64,000 nt of DNA from Microbacterium sp. (GCA_029239165.1 JAQZBG010000002.1:1-64000); one strand, 5' to 3'. Shown: positions 55,199 through 63,658, numbered from the stretch's first letter. The notes: generated from the letters alone by a model not told the origin. Translations and numbers: made by a program.

Positions 55199-55387
55199 CT
55201 ACAGCACAGCGGCCGGCATGGGGGCGCGGGCGGGGGTCTCGAGCTCGGGGATGTAGGCCAGGGCGTCGCGGCGGATCCGGCCGGACGGGGTGAGGGCGGC
55301 GGCGGCGTGCATCTTCGCGTGCCGCGCACAGCGGCGGGCCACGGTGCGGGCTTTGGCGGCGTCGTTGCGGGTTCGGTCGTTTGCCAT
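55199..55387 (-). CDS. Small basic hypothetical protein
   Basis: MANDRTRNDAAKARTVARRCARHAKMHAAAALTPSGRIRRD…. Confidence 0.45.
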   Translation of the reverse strand: MANDRTRNDAAKARTVARRCARHAKMHAAAALTPSGRIRRDALAYIPELETPARAPMPAAVL

Positions 55388-55440
55388 GGTGTGCGGGTCC
55401 GTTCTGTGTGGAGGGGGTGAGGGGTGAGGGGGTGGAAGGG

Positions 55441-55785
55441 TCAGGCCATGATTCCGACGTTGATGCCTGGGACCCGGGCGGCGTGCTCAGCGACCATGTG
55501 CGGCCCGAGATTGCACCATGAGGGCATGGGGCCGTCGGTGAGGCTGTACGCGTCGCAGTAGCCGCACGCGCTCAGCCATTTACCCGCGCCGATGTGCCAG
55601 GATCGGCCCGCGCACGCGGCGCGCTTGTCGGGGTCGGCGGCGAGTGTCTCCAGGATCATCCGCGCATCCCATGCCGGCGTGGCGGTGTACTTGTCGCGGG
55701 CCTCATCAGGAGTCGACCATGATGCGACGTGCACGCGGACGCCGGGGAGGGTGTCGGGCGGGGTGAGGGTGGCGCACGCGCTCAT
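55441..55785 (-). CDS. Hypothetical protein
   Basis: Conserved CTGGAGAYAC leader upstream. Confidence 0.6.
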   Translation of the reverse strand: MSACATLTPPDTLPGVRVHVASWSTPDEARDKYTATPAWDARMILETLAADPDKRAACAGRSWHIGAGKWLSACGYCDAYSLTDGPMPSWCNLGPHMVAEHAARVPGINVGIMA

Positions 55786-55812
55786 GGTGGTATCTCCAGT
55801 GTGGGGAGGGGG

Positions 55813-55935
55813 TCAGTACGGGAACTGATAGCCGACGATGGGGGCGGCCATGACAGCGGCGAGTAGGACACCCGCGGCGAGGGCGGCGAGGGTGAACGCG
55901 TGGCGGCGGTACAGGCGGCGGGCGGCGCGGATCAT
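55813..55935 (-). CDS. 40-aa membrane peptide
   Basis: MIRAARRLYRRHAFTLAALAAGVLLAAVMAAPIVGYQFPY*; ATGA overlap. Confidence 0.5.
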   Translation of the reverse strand: MIRAARRLYRRHAFTLAALAAGVLLAAVMAAPIVGYQFPY

Positions 55936-56210
55936 CGCGTGACCTCCACAAACCGGAGGGCGTCGGACTGATAGCCGCGCCCGGGTTCGGGCTTGACGCG
56001 CACGCGATAGCCGGGGCCACGCTCTCCGCGCATGTCCAGTTCGTCCCGGATGAGAGCACGGGCGATGCGTTCGGGGTTGTCCCGGCCAGCGGGGATGACG
56101 GCGTGCCAGGTTCCGAATCCGTCGGCGTAGGCGTAGGGGGTGCCCGCGTCGCGCCGTTCGCGGTTGTGGGGGTCCAGGCGGTCAGGCTGAATGTCGGATG
56201 CGGTCATCAT
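55932..56210 (-). CDS. Hypothetical protein
   Basis: CTGGAGACAC leader; 92 aa. Confidence 0.6.
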   Translation of the reverse strand: MMTASDIQPDRLDPHNRERRDAGTPYAYADGFGTWHAVIPAGRDNPERIARALIRDELDMRGERGPGYRVRVKPEPGRGYQSDALRFVEVTR

Positions 56211-56254
56211 GGCGGCGTGTCTCCAGGTGGGGTTTAGCTAGATACGGGCGGCGG

Positions 56255-56488
56255 CTAGGCGCAGGCGGTGGGGGTGAGCACTTCGACACCACGCACCACG
56301 GCCCACCGGGGGCCGCTCAGGTGGTTAGCGGGGCCGCATCCGCACACTTCAATGCGCCCGTCGGGGTGGTCGATGCGGTGCGTGCCGCTCTCGCGCCATT
56401 TGGCGGCAGTCTCGGGGGTGTAGCTGGCGGGCGGCGGGGTGATGGTCAGCCCCGCGAATGCTTCGGCGAGATAGCGCGTGCGTGCCAT
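56255..56488 (-). CDS. Hypothetical protein
   Basis: CTGGAGACAC leader; 77 aa. Confidence 0.6.
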   Translation of the reverse strand: MARTRYLAEAFAGLTITPPPASYTPETAAKWRESGTHRIDHPDGRIEVCGCGPANHLSGPRWAVVRGVEVLTPTACA

Positions 56489-56527
56489 GGTGGTGTGTCT
56501 CCAGTGGGGGCTAGCTAGATACGGGGG

Positions 56528-57190
56528 TCAGTTGGCGTCGACGGCCGGCATGATGACGCGCGCCAGGAGAGCCGGCGGGATGGCGTCAAAGTGCCATGAC
56601 ACAGCCTCACGTTCGCCAGTGGCGTAGTCGATGACATAGGAGTGATCGGGGTTAGCGGCCCAATCGGTGCCCGTGGCGTCAAACCGCACACCATCCCGGC
56701 GGACCGCGGCGACTAGCTCCGCCATGGTGTCGAATTCGAGGGCGTCATCCTCCACGCGGTGAGGGGTGGCGTCCACGTTGAAGGTATCCCCGGGGGTGGC
56801 GTCATCCTCCCCCACGTACTCAAAGTATCGGGCGGCGATACGTGTAGCGGTGTACGTGCGGGGTCCCACGGGGGCAGGCGTGGCGGCCGGCACGGGGTCA
56901 GCATCCACCATCAACGGATGCACACCATCGACGCGATAGACGGGCTGGCCTACTCCATCCATGCCGACAAACTCACCCCGTTCACCGAAGGTCATGCGTG
57001 CAGCGGCACCAGCGACAGCGGGTGACACATTCGCCGGCGCGGTGAATCGCGTGCCCGTACCATCCAGGGTCACGGTGCCACGCGCGCGGGCATCCACCAC
57101 AGCATCAAGCGTCACACCGCACGCCACCTCCACAGCGGATAAGGCGAAGGAGTCAGCGGGCCGGGCGGGGGTTTCGGTGGGGTTGTTCAT
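56528..57190 (-). CDS. Hypothetical protein
   Basis: TATCAT box 6 nt before ATG 57190; operator-like TTTATCTAGATAAA upstream. Confidence 0.65.
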   Translation of the reverse strand: MNNPTETPARPADSFALSAVEVACGVTLDAVVDARARGTVTLDGTGTRFTAPANVSPAVAGAAARMTFGERGEFVGMDGVGQPVYRVDGVHPLMVDADPVPAATPAPVGPRTYTATRIAARYFEYVGEDDATPGDTFNVDATPHRVEDDALEFDTMAELVAAVRRDGVRFDATGTDWAANPDHSYVIDYATGEREAVSWHFDAIPPALLARVIMPAVDAN

Positions 57191-57440
57191 GGTTCAATGA
57201 TACCACGGATCACACATTTATCTAGATAAAATACGCGATCCGGCTAAGCAATTTCCACGCCAGAACGGGCACGGTCACCCCCACCACGGCCGGCACCACA
57301 CACCACCACCAACCACGCCGGCACCTTGAGTCCAAACCACTCAAGTTGCCCACAGCGGCGCGGAGGCGGAATGGGGTGGGGCGCACCCGCACACGATTTT
57401 TCTTTCCCCTCCCGATCGAGCGACCGCTACCATCACCCCT

Positions 57441-57695
57441 ATGAAGATCGCCGGCATCATCCTCACCGCCCTCGGTGTCCTCCCCCTCATCGCCTTCCTG
57501 GCGAGCGTCGTGGCCCTGCTCAGCAACATCGCTCAGGTCGGCCTCCCGACAGCCATGGCGAACTACGCGCTCCTGCCCGTCATCACCTTCCCCGGCTTCG
57601 CCATGTTCCTCACCGGCGTCATCCTGCTCATCGTCGCCCGCGGCCGCTCCCCCAAGGCCGCCCAAGCCCCTCAGCAGCTCCAGCCCACGCCGTAG
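57441..57695 (+). CDS. Two-TM membrane protein
   Basis: IILTALGVLPLIAFLASVVALL…FPGFAMFLTGVILLIVA. Confidence 0.65.
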   Translation: MKIAGIILTALGVLPLIAFLASVVALLSNIAQVGLPTAMANYALLPVITFPGFAMFLTGVILLIVARGRSPKAAQAPQQLQPTP

Positions 57696-57708
57696 ACTCC
57701 GGCTCACG

Positions 57709-57739
57709 CCCCCGACTGGTCCTCTCTCCCGGTCGGGGG
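57709..57739 (+). terminator. Hairpin downstream of membrane protein
   Basis: CCCCCGAC…GTCGGGGG. Confidence 0.6.
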
Positions 57740-57855
57740 CTTCGTCATACCCGGGCGCAGCCCGCTCCTTCCGAAACCACTCGGCCCTCCGCCTTATCAA
57801 CGCCGAACATCAGCCATCGCCTAATTTTTCTTCCAAATTAAGCGGGGCTCGCACC

Positions 57856-57884
57856 TTGTTAGCTAGCTAAATCCTCGGTAACCT
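57856..57884 (+). promoter_or_regulatory. Rightward promoter with operator-like palindrome in spacer
   Basis: TTGTTA-17-TAACCT; TTAGCTAGCTAAA 57859-57871. Confidence 0.65.
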
Positions 57885-58055
57885 GGACCTATTCGGGCCC
57901 GCAACTCAGCCCAACCGCCAGGTGCGAAGCCCATCCCGCACCTCAACCGCCCCTTCATCGGCCGGTTCTCACACCACCTTCCGCGAACACCCGCCGCACA
58001 CCGCCCTCGAGGCGCGACGCCGGCGCCCGCACCGTCCAGAGAGAGGACCACCGCC

Positions 58056-58358
58056 ATCTCCGCATACCCGTTCGTACTCACGGCCACCGCCTACACGCAA
58101 GCCGAGCTGCTGCTGTTCGCCGACGACGCCGAAGCCGCCCACCAACTGCTCCACGAGCGCACCGACGAGCTGATCGACGCCATCCACGCGAAGCACCCCG
58201 CGCTGCGGGACGCCGACGGCATCCTCTTCCAGCTGAACGTCGAAGGCGCCTACGGCTACCAGGTGATCGGCGACAACGCCCTCACCCCCGGCCTCGTCCG
58301 CCTCTCCACCACCGAGCACGACTGCGCCGACCACGACCACGAGGAGAACCACGCATGA
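58056..58358 (+). CDS. Hypothetical protein with apparent ATC start
   Basis: ISAYPFVLTATAYTQAELLLFADDAEAAHQLLHERTDELIDAI…HEENHA*; SD AGAGAGGA upstream, ATGA overlap with next gene, no ATG/GTG/TTG in frame nearby. Confidence 0.55.
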   Translation: MSAYPFVLTATAYTQAELLLFADDAEAAHQLLHERTDELIDAIHAKHPALRDADGILFQLNVEGAYGYQVIGDNALTPGLVRLSTTEHDCADHDHEENHA

Positions 58359-59113
58359 CCCGCGAATCCCGCAAGCAGCTCGAGGAGAGGCTCGCCTCGG
58401 CCCTCACCGAGAACAGCAAGCTCAGCAACAAGTACTCCTACGCCTCGATCAAGCTCGACGCGCTCGGCTACGACTACGAGGAGCGACCGCTCTCGTTCAC
58501 CACCCACAACGGCGAGACGACCGAGCCCCACTGGGTGCTCTCCGAAGGCGCCGCCGCCGAGCAGCGCGCCAAGGCCGAAGCGGCCGCCGCCCAGCACGAG
58601 AAGGACATCGCCGCCGCCATCGAGAACACGCGGCGCGACACCCTCACCGCCGTGATCGACGCCCTGGGCATCAAGGGCTACGCCAACGGCGGTTACCTCG
58701 TCATCGGCCGCCCCTTCCAGGCCACGACACACGACACCGACCGCTTCTGGTCCGATCTGCAGACCGCCCTCGCCGTCCGCGTCGAGAAGAAGACCGCCGA
58801 CGAACGCGCCGCCATCGCACGCCGGGTCAAGGACCTCACGCGGCCCACCCTGATCGGCGGCATCGCCCCCCTCACCCCGGCGGAGATGCCCCGCTTCGAC
58901 CATGTGACCATCTCCGGCGACGCGATCTCCGCCGCGATGGCCCGCCCGGACGGCAAGGACCGCAGCGCCCCCGGACCCCAGGGTCCTCCCGGCGCACAAG
59001 GCCCCGCCGGCCCGAGCGGCCTCGTCGCCCTCGCCCCTGAGTCGATCGAGCACCTCGCGAAGGCGCTGCGCGCCGAGACGAAGCCCGCCAAGAAGAAGGG
59101 CGGCCAGAAGTGA
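58355..59113 (+). CDS. Hypothetical protein with collagen-like segment
   Basis: GPQGPPGAQGPAGPSG. Confidence 0.65.
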   Translation: MTRESRKQLEERLASALTENSKLSNKYSYASIKLDALGYDYEERPLSFTTHNGETTEPHWVLSEGAAAEQRAKAEAAAAQHEKDIAAAIENTRRDTLTAVIDALGIKGYANGGYLVIGRPFQATTHDTDRFWSDLQTALAVRVEKKTADERAAIARRVKDLTRPTLIGGIAPLTPAEMPRFDHVTISGDAISAAMARPDGKDRSAPGPQGPPGAQGPAGPSGLVALAPESIEHLAKALRAETKPAKKKGGQK

Positions 59114-59289
59114 CCGCCCGTGGCGTGGAGCTCTACTGGCTTGCTGCGCTGGCTGTGCTCTTCATCGTTGGCCTTGTGCTCCCGAACAACGAAGGCGTCA
59201 TCCTGACGCAGTGGTTCGCAATGGCCGCGGCCGTGTTCTACGGCGGCATCGACTTCATCGTCCAAGCGATCGAGCGGGGGCCGAAGTGA
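59110..59289 (+). CDS. Small membrane protein
   Basis: LYWLAALAVLFIVGLVL…WFAMAAAVFYGGIDFIV. Confidence 0.6.
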   Translation: MTARGVELYWLAALAVLFIVGLVLPNNEGVILTQWFAMAAAVFYGGIDFIVQAIERGPK

Positions 59290-59735
59290 GGATCCTCGAC
59301 TACCGCCCCCACGCCGGCAAGACCACGGAGCTCGTCGAGCTCATGCTCGAGCCGGGCAACGAGGACGTGATCTACGTCGCCCCCACCATCGCCCAGGCCG
59401 ACAATGCGAGTCGCATCGCCGCCCGGATCCTCCTGCAGCGCATCTCTGACCTGCTCGGCTACGACCTGACGGCCCTCGCGGGCCGAATGGAGACCCGCGG
59501 CCCGAAGCTCCGCCGCCGGTTCCTCGCCGCGCACCAGGTCGTCAATCGACCCCGCCTCGCCGCCGGCTCCCGCTTCGTCGTCGACGAAACGGATGGGGTG
59601 CTGGGCGGCCTCCTCGGCGGCACGATCCTCGCCGCGGCGCTCACCAGCGACAAGGCCGCGGCCGAGCACAAGGCCGACCGGGACGCCGTCTTCCTCGACC
59701 AGCACGTCGGCCCGAGGAAGCTGTACGCGCTGTGA
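59286..59735 (+). CDS. Small P-loop NTPase-like protein
   Basis: RPHAGKTTELVELML and FVVDETD. Confidence 0.6.
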   Translation: MRILDYRPHAGKTTELVELMLEPGNEDVIYVAPTIAQADNASRIAARILLQRISDLLGYDLTALAGRMETRGPKLRRRFLAAHQVVNRPRLAAGSRFVVDETDGVLGGLLGGTILAAALTSDKAAAEHKADRDAVFLDQHVGPRKLYAL

Positions 59736-59959
59736 CCGCCGCATCCGCCGACGCGAAGCTCGTCGCGCGTGCCCTCAACAACCTCGCCACCGCCCAGCAG
59801 GAGGTCGCGAAGCAGGCCCGCGCCGCCAACCTGCTGAACCTCGCCCGGTTCGACTACGCCGACCGCGAGGGCCGCGCCCTCTACCTCCCCGTGCCCGTCG
59901 CCGGCGTGCACCTCGACGCCGCCACACTCCTCCTCACCGAAGGGAACACTCCCGCATGA
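59732..59959 (+). CDS. Hypothetical protein
   Basis: 4-nt overlaps. Confidence 0.6.
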   Translation: MTAASADAKLVARALNNLATAQQEVAKQARAANLLNLARFDYADREGRALYLPVPVAGVHLDAATLLLTEGNTPA

Positions 59960-60228
59960 ACCCCACCATCGACCCCGCGGTGATCGCCGTCATCGACGCC
60001 GCCATCGAAGGCCTGCGCACCACCGAAGCGAACTTCGCCGCCCAGGTGACCAGCCTCGACAACGCGCTCGACGATGCCCGCTCGCAGGGCACCCAGGCCA
60101 CGGCCGACCGCGAGGAGCTCGAGGCCGCCCGCGACGCGCTTTACGCCGCGCTCGGCTACGTCCCGCCGGCGCCCGAGCCGGAGCCCACCCCCGAGGAGTC
60201 GCCCGACTACGACGAGTCGCAGCCGTGA
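59956..60228 (+). CDS. Hypothetical coiled-coil protein
   Basis: 4-nt overlaps. Confidence 0.6.
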   Translation: MNPTIDPAVIAVIDAAIEGLRTTEANFAAQVTSLDNALDDARSQGTQATADREELEAARDALYAALGYVPPAPEPEPTPEESPDYDESQP

Positions 60229-60632
60229 CCTCCCGCCGCCGGCGCCAGACCCGAGCCCTCGCCGCCCCGTTCACCGGAACCGACCCGTCCGTGCACAACT
60301 TCCGCGTCGCCGTGCGCAAGGCCCGCCGGAAGGCGGAGCTGGCGCGCATCGAGCGCATGCGCCTCTCGGCACTGCGGGGCCTGCACGCGTTCACGAAGCT
60401 GCAAGAGGCATTCCGGGCCGCCGGCGGAGCGTTCGCAGCGTTCCAGGGCTCGGTCGGTCGCAGCTTCGCCCAGCAGATCGAGGCCCGCAGCGACCACGAA
60501 CGTCGCCTCGCCATCGTCGACGAGTCCCCAGGCGTCCGCGACGAGATCATGCTCGCCCTGAAGGCGCGCTACGGCGCCGGGCTCACGGTCGTGCACCCCA
60601 CCCGCCCGATGACCACCCTCCACAACGCCTGA
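60225..60632 (+). CDS. Hypothetical basic protein
   Basis: 4-nt overlap. Confidence 0.6.
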   Translation: MTSRRRRQTRALAAPFTGTDPSVHNFRVAVRKARRKAELARIERMRLSALRGLHAFTKLQEAFRAAGGAFAAFQGSVGRSFAQQIEARSDHERRLAIVDESPGVRDEIMLALKARYGAGLTVVHPTRPMTTLHNA

Positions 60633-60669
60633 CCACCCCAGCTAGTCCAGAGAGAGGAAATAGCTAGCA

Positions 60670-60843
60670 ATGAGCGTCACCCCGTACACACCCCGAACGC
60701 CGCTGCAGACGGAGATCTCGAGGCTCGGCGCCCGCGCCGCCTTCCAGATCGCATCCGCGAAGCGCGAGATCCGCGAGTCGAAGGACGAGACCTTCACGAA
60801 CACCATCGAGATCGACGAGAACGGCAAGGAGGTCTGGCAGTGA
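60670..60843 (+). CDS. Hypothetical protein
   Basis: AGAGAGGA SD and TAGCTAGCAATG start context. Confidence 0.55.
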   Translation: MSVTPYTPRTPLQTEISRLGARAAFQIASAKREIRESKDETFTNTIEIDENGKEVWQ

Positions 60844-61046
60844 GCCGCGACGCAGGCGACCTGATCGAGGACGCAGGCGAAGCGCTCTCCGGCATCGACG
60901 GGGACTACCTCGACGACCTCGAGGCGCACATCAGCGTCGCGCCGGCCGCCGACGACCCGAGCACGCTCGTCATCGAGATCACCTACGCGGACGGCCAGGC
61001 CGCGACGCTCGAGGCGAAGCTGACCGTGACGGAGGTGGCCCAGTGA
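60840..61046 (+). CDS. Hypothetical protein
   Basis: 4-nt overlaps. Confidence 0.6.
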   Translation: MSRDAGDLIEDAGEALSGIDGDYLDDLEAHISVAPAADDPSTLVIEITYADGQAATLEAKLTVTEVAQ

Positions 61047-61264
61047 GCGCCGTCAACGTCACGGTCGAGGAGTTCCTCTGGGTCCGCGAGAAGGTCGCCC
61101 AGGCCCTCAAGGAGGACTCTTCCACCCAGGTGCCCACCCGAGTCCGCCAGGCCGAGAACCTGATGCGTGACGGCTTCATCGACATGGCCGCCGTCCTCGA
61201 GCGCCGCAATCCCACCACCCCCGCCGAGCAGCCGGCGGATCCCACCGAAGGAGCCGCCGAGTGA
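61043..61264 (+). CDS. Hypothetical protein
   Basis: 4-nt overlaps. Confidence 0.6.
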   Translation: MSAVNVTVEEFLWVREKVAQALKEDSSTQVPTRVRQAENLMRDGFIDMAAVLERRNPTTPAEQPADPTEGAAE

Positions 61265-61530
61265 GCGACCGCATCCACAAGTCCATCGCCCTCCCCCAGG
61301 GCTACAAGGCCCACCCGGCCACGATCGCGGCCGCCGTCGCCGCGGCGCTCACGGAGCTCGAGGACAAGGTGAAGGCCCGCGGTCTCCGCCCCGTCTGGGA
61401 CACCGTCGAGATCTCCACCGAGACCGACATCATCGAGAACCGCACCCTCGGCGGCGAGACCGACGCCACCCACGTCACCACCGGCGAGGTCTCCGTGCTC
61501 GCCGTCGACCCCCAGGAGGTCCAGGCATGA
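61261..61530 (+). CDS. Hypothetical protein
   Basis: 4-nt overlaps. Confidence 0.6.
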   Translation: MSDRIHKSIALPQGYKAHPATIAAAVAAALTELEDKVKARGLRPVWDTVEISTETDIIENRTLGGETDATHVTTGEVSVLAVDPQEVQA

Positions 61531-61784
61531 CCATGCTCGACAGCGAGACCATCAACGTCCTCAACGCTCTCGAGGCCCTCGAAGCGACCGGCCCGGTGTG
61601 GCGCGTAACGCTCGAGGTGAGCGAGAAGGGTGACTTCAGCGACTCCGTCCGCTACGGCACCCAGTTCGCGCCCGAGTTCACGATCAACCCGTCCGAGATG
61701 GGCGCGATCATCGCCAACACCATCCATCAGCACGAGGGCTTCACCCTCCCGCCCCAGACGCTCGCAAAGGAGCCCACCGCATGA
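61527..61784 (+). CDS. Hypothetical protein
   Basis: 4-nt overlaps. Confidence 0.6.
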   Translation: MTMLDSETINVLNALEALEATGPVWRVTLEVSEKGDFSDSVRYGTQFAPEFTINPSEMGAIIANTIHQHEGFTLPPQTLAKEPTA

Positions 61785-62338
61785 CCACCATCGACACCGA
61801 CTACGAGTTCCAGGTCCTCAACTCCCTCCAGGTCGATGCGATCCGCTCGCTGCAGAAGCTCATCGGCGCCGGCAACGCCGAGAAGGGCTTCCACAACGAG
61901 GGGCGCGAGATCCTCGGGCTGCCGCAGTTCCTCTCGGGCGCACACCCCGAACCCGGGTTCTTCCATCGCCTGATCGCGAAGATCGTGAAGCTGGTCCCTG
62001 CGCTCGAGCGCAACTACTGGACCGCCCGTCTCTCCCTCATCACGACCGAGGTGGCCGAGGCGATCGAGGAGCTCCGCAACGGCCGTGGCGTCACCGAGAC
62101 GTGGTTCTCTGCGAAGACCGCCATCGGCACGATCGCGTGGAACGCTGGCGAGGAGCCCAACCTCATCCTCCCGGAGGGCGTCATCGGCAAGCCCGAGGGC
62201 GTGCCCTCGGAGGTCGTCGACGTGGTCGTCCGCTCCTTCGACTTCGCCGAAGAGGCGCAGTTCGACCTGGCCGAGATTCTCGACCGGAAGCTCGCGTACA
62301 ACGCCTCCCGCGGCAAGATGCACGGGCGGAAGTTCTGA
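61781..62338 (+). CDS. MazG-like nucleotide pyrophosphohydrolase
   Basis: LITTEVAEAIEELRNG … VPSEVVDVVVRSFDFAEEAQFDLAEILDRKLAYNASRGKMHGRKF. Confidence 0.75.
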   Translation: MTTIDTDYEFQVLNSLQVDAIRSLQKLIGAGNAEKGFHNEGREILGLPQFLSGAHPEPGFFHRLIAKIVKLVPALERNYWTARLSLITTEVAEAIEELRNGRGVTETWFSAKTAIGTIAWNAGEEPNLILPEGVIGKPEGVPSEVVDVVVRSFDFAEEAQFDLAEILDRKLAYNASRGKMHGRKF

Positions 62339-62553
62339 GCCCTCAGATCGCGGTCGGCCAGACCTGGCGCCGTAACCGCGACGGACGCCTCGCGAAGGTG
62401 GTCGGGATCACCGACAACGCGCGCGGAGATGTCCTCGCGCTCGCCTACCGTTACGTCGACGACAACGGCACCTTCACCTCGCCCCGCCGCGAGAACCTCC
62501 CGTACACCTTCACCCGCAGCTACACCCTCACCGACAAGGAGAACGCCACATGA
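62335..62553 (+). CDS. Small hypothetical protein with apparent CTG start
   Basis: LSPQIAVGQTWRRNRDGRLAKVVGITDNARGDVLALAYRYVDDNGTF…; CTGA overlap with upstream stop. Confidence 0.5.
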   Translation: MSPQIAVGQTWRRNRDGRLAKVVGITDNARGDVLALAYRYVDDNGTFTSPRRENLPYTFTRSYTLTDKENAT

Positions 62554-63179
62554 GGCGCATCACCAAGACCATCGCGGCCATCGCCGCCGCCGGCGCGCTC
62601 GTCCTCGGACTCGCCGCCTGTGACGGCGCCGCCCCGGCTCCCACCACGCGCGATTCGCAGCTCGCCGAGTCCGAAGCGAACTTCGAGTCCCGTCGCGCCC
62701 CCGACGTGACCGGCGACGCCGAGTACCAGAACTACATCAAGGCGCAGGAGGAGGTCTACGACGACCCCGCCAGCATCATCTGGTGCACCGCCGCCTTCCC
62801 GAGCGCCGCAGCCCCGATCTTCACGGTCCCGATCGCCGGCAAGCTCACCTCCAGCTCCGTCTCGTTCTACCCGAACCAGACGCTCGAGCGCGCCGACCTG
62901 GGCGAGTACAACGGCGACATCCTCGTCGAGGCCCAGTCCGTCGACGGCATGTACCACGGCAGCCCCGGCCCCTACCGCTACGGCTTCACGCCGGGCGGCC
63001 AGTACGTCGACTTCACTGGCCTCTCGACCTTCTGCACCACCGCTCTCACCGAGTTCCAGCGCCAGACGCTCGAGGTGTCGGCGGCCGCGGACAACGGCGT
63101 CACCGACCAGGCCGAAGAGGCGCTGCGCAACGGCGACCCGACCAAGGCGCAGGAGATCACCGATGGCGCTGCTGGATAA
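62550..63179 (+). CDS. Lipoprotein
   Basis: Signal peptide and lipobox LGLAAC. Confidence 0.7.
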   Translation: MRRITKTIAAIAAAGALVLGLAACDGAAPAPTTRDSQLAESEANFESRRAPDVTGDAEYQNYIKAQEEVYDDPASIIWCTAAFPSAAAPIFTVPIAGKLTSSSVSFYPNQTLERADLGEYNGDILVEAQSVDGMYHGSPGPYRYGFTPGGQYVDFTGLSTFCTTALTEFQRQTLEVSAAADNGVTDQAEEALRNGDPTKAQEITDGAAG

Positions 63180-63645
63180 CCCGCAGGGGCCCCGGGGTCG
63201 CCGTACCGGCCCCGGGCTCCTGCTCGCCCTCCTCGCCGCGATCTTCGTCGTCGTCGTTCTGGTCTCCGGCTGCTCCACCGCGGCGGGGTACGTCCAGAAG
63301 GGGCAGGACATCATCTCGGCCGACAACCTCGAGGAGCAGCACGACCGCGTCATCCGCGAGTGGCGCTCGCTCACCACCGCGGCCGACAACGCCTGCGCCG
63401 CCCAGGCGGAGCAGGATCGCGACCCGAACGCCCCGGTCCTCGTCGAGGGCCCCGCACTCGCCTACGCCGCCACCTACCGGACGGTCTGGGCCGAGTACAA
63501 CGCCCGCACGGAGAACATCTTCGAGGCCGGATTCGTCGGACCCCTCGGCTACCCGAAGGACATCCCGAACTTCGTCACCGGCCCCACCCCCGACTTCTGC
63601 CAGGTGAGCGTCAAGCTCGCCGAGCTGAAGGCCGCCGCAGAGTAA
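63163..63645 (+). CDS. Lipoprotein
   Basis: Hydrophobic LLLALLAAIFVVVVLVSGC lipobox. Confidence 0.65.
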   Translation: MALLDNPQGPRGRRTGPGLLLALLAAIFVVVVLVSGCSTAAGYVQKGQDIISADNLEEQHDRVIREWRSLTTAADNACAAQAEQDRDPNAPVLVEGPALAYAATYRTVWAEYNARTENIFEAGFVGPLGYPKDIPNFVTGPTPDFCQVSVKLAELKAAAE

Positions 63646-63658
63646 GGAGCACCACCTC

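Noticed and set aside
54967-55420. Plus ORFs (108 and 132 aa) in the AT-rich gap
   Set aside because: Low-complexity Gly/Arg-rich translation spanning repeats and the antisense gene 55199-55387; unlikely coding
57693-57698. Ninth TAGACTCCG promoter box
   Set aside because: Overlaps a stop codon and runs straight into a terminator hairpin with no gene at proper spacing; left out of the promoter set
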